Assembly: GCA_963724405.1 (NCBI GenBank)
Contig: CAVRUQ010000003.1
Coordinates: 1,302,001 to 1,366,000, forward strand
Direction of reading: 5' to 3'
DNA: 64,000 nt
Origin: CAVQBJ01 sp963724405
GTDB lineage: Bacteria; Actinomycetota; Thermoleophilia; Solirubrobacterales; Solirubrobacteraceae
Below are positions 16,450-26,318 of the stretch, piece after piece. Within the stretch, counting starts at the first letter, position 1, and each line of letters opens with the position of its first letter. The position numbers and the translations under genes are program-made. The notes beneath the pieces are model-generated. The model saw only the letters and a list, made by a program, of their open reading frames with translations, was not told where the DNA came from and ran no database searches.

Positions 16450-17240
16450 GCACGGCGTTCACCGAGCTCGTCCCTCCGCGCCCGGGTGGGAGGGTGTTCG
16501 AGCAGTCGATTCGCCCCGGACTCGCCGACACGGCGCCGGACGGGCGGGTTCGCCTCGACGCCCTGGCCCGCTGGCTACAGGACGTCGCCTACGCCGACGT
16601 GGCCGAGGCCGGCCTGGCCGAGCGATCGCGCTGGGTCGTCCGCCGTACGCGCCTGCGCGTCGCCCGTTTCCCCCGCTTCGGCGAGACGGTCACGCTGCGG
16701 ACCTTCTGCAGCGGGCTCGGACGGATGTGGGCCGAGCGCCGGACCTCGGTGCTGCCGGCCGGTTCACCGCACGCGGACCTGGAGGCCGTTGCCCTCTGGA
16801 TCCACCTCGACGCCGACGGCCGGCGCCCGACGCCGCTGCACGACGATGCGGTGGCGCTGTTCGAGCATGCCGCCGGTGACCGTCGCGTGCGCGCGCGCCT
16901 GCGTCACGCCGGTCCCGACCACGGCGCGCGCCCGAGCGCGTGGTCGTTCCGCGCCACCGAGCTCGACCTCGCCGGGCACATCAACAACGCCGCGTACTGG
17001 CAGCCGCTCGAGGAGGAGCTGCTCACCGCGCCGCCGCCCGCGGGCATCGACGCCGAGATCGAATTCCGCCTTCCCTCCCAGCCGGGCTCGAAGCTCGTGC
17101 TGCGCGACGAGCGGCGGCTGTGGATCGCCGATCCCGACAGCGCGGAGGTCCACGCGTCGATCGTGTTCCAGACCGAGGCGGGCGCCGGCGGCGCCCCGAC
17201 GGCGCCGCCGCCCGGGCCCGACGGCCCCGGACACCGGTGA
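16446..17240 (+). CDS. Acyl-ACP thioesterase-like double hotdog protein
   Basis: This is predicted to release fatty acids from acyl-carrier protein or CoA. The 264-aa protein has two hotdog halves. The first has RLDALARWLQDVAYADVAEAG, then WVVRRTRLRVARFPRFGETV. The second has ELDLAGHINNAAYWQPLEEE (about 178-197), whose His/Asn/Glu pattern matches the FatA/FatB-type active region. The GTG at 16446 overlaps the upstream stop as GTGA, and its own stop overlaps the next GTG the same way, giving a three-gene coupled unit. Substrate chain length is unknown. Confidence 0.82.
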   Translation: MSTAFTELVPPRPGGRVFEQSIRPGLADTAPDGRVRLDALARWLQDVAYADVAEAGLAERSRWVVRRTRLRVARFPRFGETVTLRTFCSGLGRMWAERRTSVLPAGSPHADLEAVALWIHLDADGRRPTPLHDDAVALFEHAAGDRRVRARLRHAGPDHGARPSAWSFRATELDLAGHINNAAYWQPLEEELLTAPPPAGIDAEIEFRLPSQPGSKLVLRDERRLWIADPDSAEVHASIVFQTEAGAGGAPTAPPPGPDGPGHR

Positions 17241-18130
17241 GCTCCTCGGTCGGCCTCGGTGTGCTGTTCGCCGTCGGGACGGCGCTCGGGTCGGTGATCG
17301 GCTTCATGTACAAGCGCCGCGGCGCGCTCGAGTCCCCGCGCGTCGATCCGCGCCGGCCGGTGCGCAGCTCGGCCTGGCTCTTCCGCTCGCGCGTCTACGT
17401 GCTCGGGATCCTGATCGCCCAGGCCTCCTGGGGCCTGCACGCAGCGGCGCTCGCGCTCGCCCCGATCTCGCTCGTGCAGGCGGTCATCGCCGGCGGGCTC
17501 GTGCTCGTCACCGTCGTCGCCGACCGCCTCTTCGGGCTGCCGGTGTCGCGCCGCGAGTGGATCGGCGTGGCCGCCGCGGCCGCCGGGCTCGCCTTCCTGG
17601 CCGCCACGATCGGCGGAACCGATCACGGGGCCGAGAACGGCTACCACACGCCGACGCTCGTGCTGTACGTCGGCGCCCTGACCGTGCTCGGCCTGGGCCT
17701 GGCCGCGGTCTCCGGGCGGGTGCGCGCCGCTCCGGGCGCGGTGCTCGCCCTCTCGGCCGGACTGCTCTGGGCCGGCTCGGACATCTCGATCAAGGCCCTG
17801 TCCGGCGCTCTGCCCAGCGCCGGCGTCGCCGTGGTGGTCCACCCGCTCGCGCTCGTCATCCTGGTCCTCTCGCTCGTCGGCCTGGCGGTGTCGGCGCGAT
17901 CGCTGCAGGTCGGCGAGGCGGTGATGGTCATCGCGACGACGAGCGCCGCGGCCAACCTGACCACGATCGCGGCCGGTCCGATCGTCTTCGCGGAGCCGCT
18001 GCCGAGCGGAACGGCCGCCCTCGTCGCTCACCTCGCCGCCTTCGCCCTCGTCATCGTCGCCGTGGCCCTCACCCCGACGCCGGCGACGGCCGAGCACCCG
18101 ACGGCGGCGGTGAGCATCGACGCGCATTAG
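17237..18130 (+). CDS. DMT/EamA-type membrane transporter
   Basis: This 297-aa protein has about nine to ten hydrophobic segments arranged as two repeats, as in drug/metabolite exporters. LAPISLVQAVIAGGLVLV (about 74-91) resembles the conserved helix near the end of the first repeat. The start is the GTG at 17237, in a GTGA overlap with the thioesterase-like gene. Co-translation with that gene suggests export of an acyl product or a membrane role, but this is inference. Confidence 0.75.
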   Translation: MSSSVGLGVLFAVGTALGSVIGFMYKRRGALESPRVDPRRPVRSSAWLFRSRVYVLGILIAQASWGLHAAALALAPISLVQAVIAGGLVLVTVVADRLFGLPVSRREWIGVAAAAAGLAFLAATIGGTDHGAENGYHTPTLVLYVGALTVLGLGLAAVSGRVRAAPGAVLALSAGLLWAGSDISIKALSGALPSAGVAVVVHPLALVILVLSLVGLAVSARSLQVGEAVMVIATTSAAANLTTIAAGPIVFAEPLPSGTAALVAHLAAFALVIVAVALTPTPATAEHPTAAVSIDAH

Positions 18131-18139
18131 GCTTGGGTC

Positions 18140-19243
18140 GTGGCCGACCGTCGAGTGGAGCAGCTTGCCCGCGTGCTCGTGCGGTACTCGACCGCCGTGG
18201 CGCCCGGAGAGCTGTGCACGATCGAGGGCGAGAGCGCCGGCGAGCCGCTCATCCAGGCGATCTACCAGGAGGTGCTGCGCGCCGGCGGCCAGCCTGCCGT
18301 GCTCATGTCGCCCCAGCGCGCCCAGCACGCGCTGTTCGAGCAGGGAGACGACGATCAGCTCGATTTCGTCTCGCCGTACGCCGAGCTCTCGGTCGAGCGC
18401 AGCGACGTCCGCATCCGGGTGCTCGCGAACGTCAACCCCCGCGAGCTGTCGGCGATCCCGGCCGAGCGCCAGGTGCGCCGCCAGCGGGCGTCCGGAGCCC
18501 TCATGGAGCGCATGATGCGGCGGACCGCGGCGGGCGAGCTGCGGTGGGTCGGCTGCCAGTATCCGACCGCCGGCTTCGCCGCCGAGGCGGAGATGAGCCT
18601 CACGGCGTACGAGAACTTCCTCTACGGAGCGTGCCTGTGCGACGAGCCGGACGCGGTGGCCGCCTGGCGGGCCGCCGGAGCCGAGACGACGCGCTTGGCC
18701 GAATGGGCGAACGGGCACGAGGAGGTCCACATCCAGGGGCCGGGCACCGACCTGCGCCTCAACGTCGGGGGCCGGCGATTCCTCGCCGGCGACGGGCGGC
18801 GCAACATGCCCTGCGGCGAGTTCTTCACCGGGCCGGTGGAGGACTCGGCCGACGGCGTGATCACGTTTCACCTGCCGACCGTGTTCGCCGGGCGCGAGGT
18901 CGCCGGTGTCCGCCTCGGCTTCCGCGACGGCGTCGTCGTCGAGGCGAGCGCCGATCGGGGCGAGGACCTGCTGAGCGAGACGCTCGACAGCGACCCGGGC
19001 GCGCGGCGCCTCGGCGAGCTCGGCGTCGGCACGAACTACCGGATCGACCGCGGCACCCGGTCGATCCTGTTCGACGAGAAGATCGGCGGCACGGTGCATC
19101 TCGCCCTCGGCCGTTCATACCCCGAGACCGGTGGCGTCAACGAATCCTCGCTGCATTGGGACCTCATCTGCGACCTGCGTCGCGGCGGGACGCTCACGGT
19201 CGACGGCGTCGAGCTGCAGCGCGGGGGGCGCTTCCTGATCTGA
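18140..19243 (+). CDS. M29 family metallo-aminopeptidase
   Basis: This is a two-metal exopeptidase that removes N-terminal residues in the cytoplasm. It is 367 aa, the usual length. The six metal-site residues of the family can be placed: E227 in CGEFFTGP, E293 in GELGVGTN, H320 in GTVHLALG, Y327 in RSYPETGG, and H339 and D341 in SLHWDLI. Translation begins at the GTG 18140, 9 bp after the DMT gene, so it may belong to the same transcript. Confidence 0.92.
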   Translation: MADRRVEQLARVLVRYSTAVAPGELCTIEGESAGEPLIQAIYQEVLRAGGQPAVLMSPQRAQHALFEQGDDDQLDFVSPYAELSVERSDVRIRVLANVNPRELSAIPAERQVRRQRASGALMERMMRRTAAGELRWVGCQYPTAGFAAEAEMSLTAYENFLYGACLCDEPDAVAAWRAAGAETTRLAEWANGHEEVHIQGPGTDLRLNVGGRRFLAGDGRRNMPCGEFFTGPVEDSADGVITFHLPTVFAGREVAGVRLGFRDGVVVEASADRGEDLLSETLDSDPGARRLGELGVGTNYRIDRGTRSILFDEKIGGTVHLALGRSYPETGGVNESSLHWDLICDLRRGGTLTVDGVELQRGGRFLI

Positions 19244-19281
19244 CCGGGACGCCGCGGCAGTGATCTGACTAGTCTGTCGCC

Positions 19282-20316
<1,035 letters not shown>

Positions 20317-21223
20317 CGCGAGGCGGCCCGGCACGGGCGCGCGCGCCCGAACCGGCTCGAGCGCCCGGCGGGCCTCGACCCGGCGGCCGGTGACGCGACG
20401 CCCCCGCCACTCGAGCACCAGCAGCGTCGCGGCGATCGGCACCGTCGCCGGCAGCTCCCGCACCCAGAAGAACAGCAGGTTGAAGGCGAGAGCGAACGCG
20501 GCGGCCATCAGCGCTGCCTGCCGCTGGCGCGGCCGATCCGAGGCGAGCAGCGCGCCGAGCGTCGCCGCCACGAACAGATCGCCGTAGCCCATCACGGCGC
20601 CGCCCCACGGGGCGTCCTGCAGGCGCGGCAGGCCGGCGGCGGGCGCGGCCGTGTTGAGCGCGTTGTTGGGCGCCTGCAGGAGGTGCGACACGACGAGCGA
20701 GGTGTCGACGACGGCCATGGCGACGATCCCGACCTTCAGCCAGCGAGCCGGAGCGACGCCGGCGAGCAGCGCGCCGAGCGTGATGCAGGACAGGCCCGAC
20801 AGCGCGAGCGCCGCCGACTGGCCGCCGAGGCCGGAGCGATCGGCCCAGGCGAGCGCGAACAGCGGCACGACGGCGATGGCCAGGACCGGCCGCGCACCCC
20901 GAGCGGCGCGCGCGAGGGCCACCACCGCGAGCAGCGGAATGGCGACGAGGGCGAGGTAGGTGATGCCCTGCGCGACGCCCGATGCGATGCGCAATGCGAC
21001 CACCACGACGACGATCGACCCGGTCGGGATCACCGCCCAGCCCGGGCCGCGCAGGCGATCGAGCCAGGGAAACGGACACGCAGCCGGCAGCGCGACGAGC
21101 GACGCCTGCACGAGCGACAGCACGCAGATCGACACCGCGAAGGAGGGCACCGCCTTCACGATACGGGCCCGGGACGGGCGGCAGGGGCGAACGACGGGCC
21201 GCGGCGTCCGCTACAAGAGAGGG

Positions 21224-21946
21224 ATGACCGAGACGACCCACCGGCGGCTGTGGCAGCTCGGCGCGCTGACCGTCGTCGTCGGCCTCGGCCTGGCGATCGC
21301 CATCTCGGTCCTGACCGGCGGCTCGGCGCCGGCGCTCGTGCCCGGCCGCCCGGTTCCGCACGCGGACGACGTGCGCACGCTGTTCGCCGGGGTCCCCGAG
21401 CAGGGCGCCGTGCTCGGCGCCCCCGGCGCGCCGGTCACGCTCGTCGAGTTCGGCGACCTGCAGTGTCCGGTGTGCGCCGCGTTCGCACAGGACGCGCTGC
21501 CGACGCTCATCCGGCGCGAGGTGCGCCGCGGGCGCCTGCGCATCGTGTTCGAGCCGCTGTCGGTCATCGGTCCGGACTCGACCCGCGGCGCCCGGATGGC
21601 GCTCGCCGCCGGCGAGCAGAACCGCCTGTGGCCGTTCGCGGATCTGTTCTTCGCCAACCAGCGCGACGAGAACAGCGGGTACGTGACCGATCGATTCCTG
21701 ACCGCCCTGGCCGACGCCACGCCCGGCCTGAACGCTTCGAGCGCGCTCGCCGCGCGCTCCACCGACCCCGTCTCGAGCGCCCTCGCGAGCGCCTCGGCGC
21801 AGGCCGCGCGAGTGCACGTCACGGCCACTCCCTCGTTCGCGTTATCGCGGACCGGCGCCGGCCTCGTATCCTTTAGCCCGGCCGACCTTCAGGCGAGCAC
21901 GTTCGTGACCGCGGTCGATCGCGTGGCCGGGGGCGGCTCGGGCTGA
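21224..21946 (+). CDS. DsbA-like membrane-anchored thiol oxidoreductase
   Basis: This is a thioredoxin-fold protein acting on disulfides outside the membrane. It is 240 aa with one N-terminal anchor (about 11-30). The domain starts APVTLVEFGDLQ and has a CPVC active site (C81-C84), followed by the helical insert expected of DsbA-type proteins (GARMALAAGEQN) and a cis-Pro loop TATPSFAL. A GAGAGGG ribosome site precedes the ATG at 21224. The partner oxidase (DsbB or VKOR) is not in the window. Confidence 0.88.
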   Translation: MTETTHRRLWQLGALTVVVGLGLAIAISVLTGGSAPALVPGRPVPHADDVRTLFAGVPEQGAVLGAPGAPVTLVEFGDLQCPVCAAFAQDALPTLIRREVRRGRLRIVFEPLSVIGPDSTRGARMALAAGEQNRLWPFADLFFANQRDENSGYVTDRFLTALADATPGLNASSALAARSTDPVSSALASASAQAARVHVTATPSFALSRTGAGLVSFSPADLQASTFVTAVDRVAGGGSG

Positions 21947-22015
21947 CGCGACGCGCCCGGCCGCACGCGATCGTCTATGCGGCGCGGCGCCGGTCGCGGT
22001 CGGTCAAACAACACG

Positions 22016-22975
22016 ATGCCCCGCTGGAACTGGACATGGGAGGACCACGAAGCGTCGGGCACCGACGCCGCTGACGCGCTCCCCCATCCGCCGGAATGGA
22101 TCTCCGCCGGCGCCGGCCCGGCCCGCACGCGGGGAGCCCGGGTCGCCCGGTTCGCCGGGATCGCGATCGTGGCCCTCGTGCTGCAGATCGTGTTCGCGGG
22201 TGCCTCGAGCGGTTCGCACCCACGCGCCGCACCCACCCACGCGGTGGACAGGGCGGCGGCGGCGCCCGCCGCGGCGGTGCAGCTGGCCGCGCGCCAGAAC
22301 GCCGCGATCAACGGCGTCCTCGCCCGCATGCCGGCCGTCACCGAGGGCGGACCGACCGGGCACGAGGTGGCGCTCACCTTCGACGACGGGCCCGGGCCGT
22401 ACTCGCTGCGGCTCGTGGCGACGCTGCACCATCTCCACGTGCCGGCGACGTTCTTCGCCATCGGCGTGATGGAGCGCTGGTTCTCGCGCGCCACGCGCGC
22501 CGAGCTGCGCGACGGCGACGTCGTGGGTGACCACACGCAGACGCATCCCTTCCTCGCGACCATCAGCCCGCTCGACCAGCGCCTGCAGCTGCTCGACCAG
22601 GCGGCGGCGATCGAGGAGCAGGGACTGCCCTTCCCCCGCCTGTTCCGCCCCCCCTATGGCTCCTTCAACGCGACGACGCTGCGCGACCTGCGCGAGATGC
22701 ACATGCTGATGGTGCTGTGGTCGACTGACACCTCCGACTTCACGCTTCCGGGCGTACGCGCGATCGTGCAGCGCGCGCTCGCGGGGGCACATCCGGGCGC
22801 GATCATCCTCATGCACGACGCCGGCGGGAACCGCAGCGAGACGATCGCCGCGCTGCCGGCGATCATCCGCGGGCTGCGCCGCCGCGGCCTGAAGCCGGTC
22901 ACCGTGCCGCAGCTGTTGCTCGACGACCCGCCCATCACGGCGCCGTCGCTGAAGGGACGCCTCGCCGGCGACTGA
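22016..22975 (+). CDS. Membrane-anchored polysaccharide deacetylase (NodB domain, CE4)
   Basis: This is predicted to remove N- or O-acetyl groups from cell-wall glycans. It is 319 aa. A basic stretch precedes one membrane segment (about 42-58), then an Ala-rich linker and a NodB domain. Motifs are TFDDGPGP (general base and metal Asp pair), HTQTHP (metal His pair), RPPYGSF, WSTDTSDF and ILMHDAGG. The ATG at 22016 is preferred to an upstream in-frame start at 21977 that adds an Arg/Gly-rich stretch. Confidence 0.88.
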   Translation: MPRWNWTWEDHEASGTDAADALPHPPEWISAGAGPARTRGARVARFAGIAIVALVLQIVFAGASSGSHPRAAPTHAVDRAAAAPAAAVQLAARQNAAINGVLARMPAVTEGGPTGHEVALTFDDGPGPYSLRLVATLHHLHVPATFFAIGVMERWFSRATRAELRDGDVVGDHTQTHPFLATISPLDQRLQLLDQAAAIEEQGLPFPRLFRPPYGSFNATTLRDLREMHMLMVLWSTDTSDFTLPGVRAIVQRALAGAHPGAIILMHDAGGNRSETIAALPAIIRGLRRRGLKPVTVPQLLLDDPPITAPSLKGRLAGD

Positions 22976-22985
22976 CCGCCGGTCC

Positions 22986-24641
22986 TCAGTGACCGAGCTG
23001 GACGGTCTTCACCACGAGCAGCAGCACGGCCACGACGAGATAGCCGCGCAGGAGCAGCATCGCCGCCCGCCGGCCGGGCGACCACACCGGACGCTCGAGC
23101 AGCGCGAGCGGCGGCATCGTCCACGTCTCGCGCTTCTCACCTTCCGCCTCGAACGGCGCGACGGCCGTCTCGGAGGGCCGCGCCCGCCAGACCCACAGAC
23201 CGCCGCCGGCCAGCGAGAGGATGAGCACGACCGACAGGTACAGGAACAGCTGGGTCACGTCGACCGACGGGAAGGCGGTGCTCGCGACGAGGATGAGCGA
23301 CAGCTCGACGAGCGCCCCCACGATCACCGCTGCGACTGCGTTCAGCCAGGTCGGGTTGCTCCACGGCCCGAGCACCTCGTGGTCGTTGCACAGCAGCAGC
23401 AGGAAGACCGTCGCGCTCGGCAGCAACACGCCCGCGAGCGCCTGCACCGAGGTCGTGATGAGCCCGAGCGGGGCGCCCGGGATGAGGACGATCCCGGCCG
23501 CGGCGAGCACCATCAGCGTGAAGGTGACATAGAAGAGCTTGGCCTCGCCGACGCCGCGATGCAGCGAGTGGCTCTGCCCGAACACGTCGCCGAAGGCATA
23601 GGACGTCGAGAGGGTGACAGCGGCCGCGCCGATCAGCGAGGCGTTGAGCAGCACGATCGCGAAGAACGCGCCGGCGGTCGGGCTGACGAAGCGCTTCAGT
23701 CCGTCGGCGACGCCTGCCGCGTCGGTGTAGTGCCCGGCCAGCGGCGTGCCGGCGAAGGCGAAGGCGGCGACCCCCATGAGCGCGCCCGCCGCGATGACGA
23801 CGACGAAGGCGCCGATGACGGTGTCCGCCCGCTCATAATTGATCCACCGGGGGGTGATGCGCTTGTCGATGATGTTCGACTGCTGGAAGAACAGCTGCCA
23901 GGGGGCGACCGTCGTGCCGACGATCGCGATGATGAGCAGGACCGCCGTCGAGCTCGCCCCGCCCTGGATGCTCGGCACGACGCTGTCGTGCACCATCGTG
24001 CCGATGTCCGGGTGCACGAGGATGAGCAGCGGGATGACGAGGAAGTTCGCGAACACGAACACGTACATGAAGCGCTCCCAGCTGCGAAAGCTCCCGGTCG
24101 AGGTGATGGCGATCAGCACGACCGCCGCGAGCGGGACGGCGATGTACTTGTCCACCCCGAAGTAGCCGAGCGCGAGGCTGACCCCGATGAACTCGGTGAC
24201 GATCGTCAGGAAGTTGAGGATGAACAGGTCGCCCACCGAGAACCAGCCCCAGAAGCGGCCGAAGCGCTCGTTGATGAGCCGGGCGTGACCGACGCCGGTG
24301 ACCGCCCCGAGGCGGATGACCATCTCCTGGTTGACGATCAGCACCGGGATGAGCAGGATGAGCGTCCACAGCAGCGTGGTGCCGTAGTTCTGCCCGGCCT
24401 GGCCGTACGTGGACACGCCGCCGGCGTCGTTGTCGCCGACCATCACGATCAGCCCGGGGCCCATGATCGCGAGCATCGCCATCGCGCGCGAGCGCCAGTC
24501 GCGGTGCGGGACCGCGTCCATCCGCAGTGTCCCGAGGGCGCCCCGGATGTCGCCGATATGCGCCTCGTCGAGGACCGGCGGAACGCCGGGCGGACGCTCG
24601 TCCTCGACGGCCGGAGGCAACGTCGTCTGGTTCTCGGTCAC
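22986..24641 (-). CDS. NRAMP-related divalent metal transporter
   Basis: This is a predicted secondary transporter for Mg2+, Mn2+ or a similar ion. The 551-aa protein has a cytosolic leader (about 1-52) and about 11 membrane helices. The metal-binding motifs differ from classic NRAMP: helix 1 reads GDNDAGG (69-75) instead of DPGN, and helix 6 reads APWQ (246-249) instead of a Met-containing MPH. Loss of the Met is a hallmark of the NRAMP-related magnesium transporters, so Mg2+ is a reasonable guess. The GTG at 24641 follows a strong AAGGAGG ribosome site. The downstream-oriented MgtE-like gene lies upstream on the same strand. Confidence 0.85.
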   Translation of the reverse strand: MTENQTTLPPAVEDERPPGVPPVLDEAHIGDIRGALGTLRMDAVPHRDWRSRAMAMLAIMGPGLIVMVGDNDAGGVSTYGQAGQNYGTTLLWTLILLIPVLIVNQEMVIRLGAVTGVGHARLINERFGRFWGWFSVGDLFILNFLTIVTEFIGVSLALGYFGVDKYIAVPLAAVVLIAITSTGSFRSWERFMYVFVFANFLVIPLLILVHPDIGTMVHDSVVPSIQGGASSTAVLLIIAIVGTTVAPWQLFFQQSNIIDKRITPRWINYERADTVIGAFVVVIAAGALMGVAAFAFAGTPLAGHYTDAAGVADGLKRFVSPTAGAFFAIVLLNASLIGAAAVTLSTSYAFGDVFGQSHSLHRGVGEAKLFYVTFTLMVLAAAGIVLIPGAPLGLITTSVQALAGVLLPSATVFLLLLCNDHEVLGPWSNPTWLNAVAAVIVGALVELSLILVASTAFPSVDVTQLFLYLSVVLILSLAGGGLWVWRARPSETAVAPFEAEGEKRETWTMPPLALLERPVWSPGRRAAMLLLRGYLVVAVLLLVVKTVQLGH

Positions 24642-24771
24642 TGCGGTTCACCTCCTTGATGACCTCGTCGGAAAACGGCTGCTCCCGCCCCCAGGGGGGC
24701 GGTGGCACCGGGACGCCGGGGTCGGCATCCGGGAGCGGATGACGCCACGCGCGGGCGGAGCGGGTTCCGAT

Positions 24772-24846
24772 TCAGGCAGCGAGAGGGAAGCAGCCCGACG
24801 ACCGACGCGTGACCGGTTGGGTACTTCGCGGTTGGTCAGTGTCCAT
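24772..24846 (-). CDS. Possible 24-aa leader peptide upstream of the metal transporter
   Basis: An ATG at 24846 follows AAAGGAG with 6-bp spacing. It opens a 24-codon frame beginning MDTDQPRSTQ and ending GCFPLAA with a TGA. It stops about 130 bp before the transporter start. The ribosome site is better than that of many genes here, which is the only support. It could be a regulatory leader peptide or chance. Confidence 0.3.
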   Translation of the reverse strand: MDTDQPRSTQPVTRRSSGCFPLAA

Positions 24847-24943
24847 ACCGGTCTCCTTTCTGACGTCGGGGCACGGGCTCATCTGAGACACCGAAACCCT
24901 AGCATCGCCTCGGACCCTAGATCCCCGTCCGACCGGGCTTGTA

Positions 24944-24954
24944 CACAATTTGTG
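24944..24954. promoter_or_regulatory. Palindrome CACAATTTGTG upstream of the NRAMP-related gene
   Basis: This is a perfect 5-bp inverted repeat (CACAA-T-TTGTG) that extends with one mismatch to GT..AC on both sides, 17 bp in total. It sits in the only AT-rich patch of this gap and is a candidate operator for a metal-responsive or other repressor. Which regulator binds is unknown. Confidence 0.4.
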
Positions 24955-25000
24955 AACGCGTAGGCGCGGCGTTCGCGATCGGGCCGCGATCGAGGCCGGC

Positions 25001-26260
25001 TCAGTCGCGAACGAGGCCGTACCGGCGTCGCCATCCGGTCGGCAGGGTCAGCTCGAGCACGTCGTCGACGGTCACCACGCCGATCGCCTTGTTGTGCTCG
25101 TCGACGACCGGGAGCATCACGAGGTTGTAGTCGGTCATCAGGCGGGCGACCTCGGGCAGGTCGGCGTCGGGCTGGACCGAGACCGGCTCCCGATCGGCGA
25201 CCTCCTGCGCGGGGCTGTTCGCGTTCGTGCGCATGAGCGTCACGATCGGCACCGAGCCGACGAGCGTGCCGGCATGATCGACGAGGTAGATCGTCGTCAG
25301 CGTCTCGGGCGGGACGGTGCTCTCGGCGACGCGGCGCAACCCGTCCGCCACCGTGGCGGTCTGCGGGACGGTCAGGATGTCCGGGCTCATCAGGCCGCCT
25401 GCGGTGGACGGGTTGTAGCCGAGCAGGGCCTTGATCTGCCGCTGCTGCGCGGGCGGCAGGAGCGCGAGCACGCGGCCGCGGCGATCCTGGTCGAGCTCGA
25501 CGATGAGATCGGCCGCGTCATCGGTGGCCATGCGCGAGATGAGCTGGGCGATCTGTTCGTCGGAGCGCTCGCCGATGAACTCCTGCTGGTGGTGCTCGTC
25601 GAGCTCCTCGAACACGTCCGCCTCCAGCTCGCGGTCCTGTCCGACGGCCTTGATGATCTCCTCGCCCTCGTCGTGGGACGCCGCCTCGACGAGGTCGGCG
25701 ATCTCGGCCGGATGCAGGTCGGCCAGCTTGCGGAAGGAGAAGCGCAGCCGCGACGTCGGCACGTGGCCGACGAACGGCTCGAGGTCGGTCCAGTCCAGGA
25801 ACGGGCGCTCGCGATCGCGCGGGCGCAGCGGACGGGGCAGCCAGCGGCGCAGCTCGGCGGCGCGGCTCGGATCCACCCCGACGACGCGCCACCACCCGTC
25901 GACGCAGGACAGCACGATCTCGTGGGCGGTGACGAGGCTCGGTGGCTCGGACTCGACGTTGACGAGCTTCCGGCCGAGCAGATCCTGCCGCAGCAGCACC
26001 TCGCCCTCGCGGCGCTCGAAGCGCCCGAGGTTCAGCTTCTGGCCCGACAGGCGGACCGCCCCCGGCTGCAGCGAGGCGATCTTGTCCGCCGGCACGAACA
26101 GCTCGCGCCCCGCGATGTGCGCCTTGATGCCGGTCACCGGCGGGTAGCCGCCGTCGGCGAGCCGCACGATCAGGTCGTCGACCCGGCCGAGGCGCTCGCC
26201 GGCCCGATCGAGCAGCGGGCTCCGCAGCACGCTCGACAGATGCACGATGGTCTGTGCCAC
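25001..26260 (-). CDS. MgtE N-domain/CBS regulatory protein lacking the membrane domain
   Basis: This is a 419-aa soluble protein. It has an N-terminal PRC-barrel-like part (about 1-80, with DRAGERLGRVDDLIV), then a second barrel-like segment. An MgtE N superhelical domain follows (about 165-285, with LHPAEIADLVEAA and LLPPAQQRQIKALLGY). Last come two CBS domains (about 285-410, MSPDILTVPQTATV and EPVSVQPDADLPEV). The five-helix MgtE channel is absent. In MgtE these domains sense Mg2+ and gate the pore. Here the adjacent NRAMP-related transporter may be the gated partner (inference from adjacency). Translation starts at GTG. Confidence 0.85.
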   Translation of the reverse strand: MAQTIVHLSSVLRSPLLDRAGERLGRVDDLIVRLADGGYPPVTGIKAHIAGRELFVPADKIASLQPGAVRLSGQKLNLGRFERREGEVLLRQDLLGRKLVNVESEPPSLVTAHEIVLSCVDGWWRVVGVDPSRAAELRRWLPRPLRPRDRERPFLDWTDLEPFVGHVPTSRLRFSFRKLADLHPAEIADLVEAASHDEGEEIIKAVGQDRELEADVFEELDEHHQQEFIGERSDEQIAQLISRMATDDAADLIVELDQDRRGRVLALLPPAQQRQIKALLGYNPSTAGGLMSPDILTVPQTATVADGLRRVAESTVPPETLTTIYLVDHAGTLVGSVPIVTLMRTNANSPAQEVADREPVSVQPDADLPEVARLMTDYNLVMLPVVDEHNKAIGVVTVDDVLELTLPTGWRRRYGLVRD

Positions 26261-26318
26261 GGCGAAAGACAGGTTAGAGCACCGCGCGGATCGCGGCGAG
26301 CGGTGTCACGGCGCGCGC

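Larger units (their letters stand above)
24642..25000 (-). other. 359-bp leader region of the NRAMP-related gene
   Basis: This gap lies between the MgtE-like stop and the NRAMP-related start. It has an AT-rich palindrome (24944-24954), two CCCTAG words (24895-24920), a short potential peptide (24772-24846) and the NRAMP ribosome site (24648-24655). I compared it by eye with the M-box and yybP-ykoY metal riboswitch consensus and found no convincing match. Its length suggests post-initiation control of some kind. Confidence 0.4.

Noticed and set aside
24642..24985. M-box or yybP-ykoY riboswitch upstream of the metal transporter
   Set aside because: The conserved core sequences of both families could not be found by eye in either orientation.
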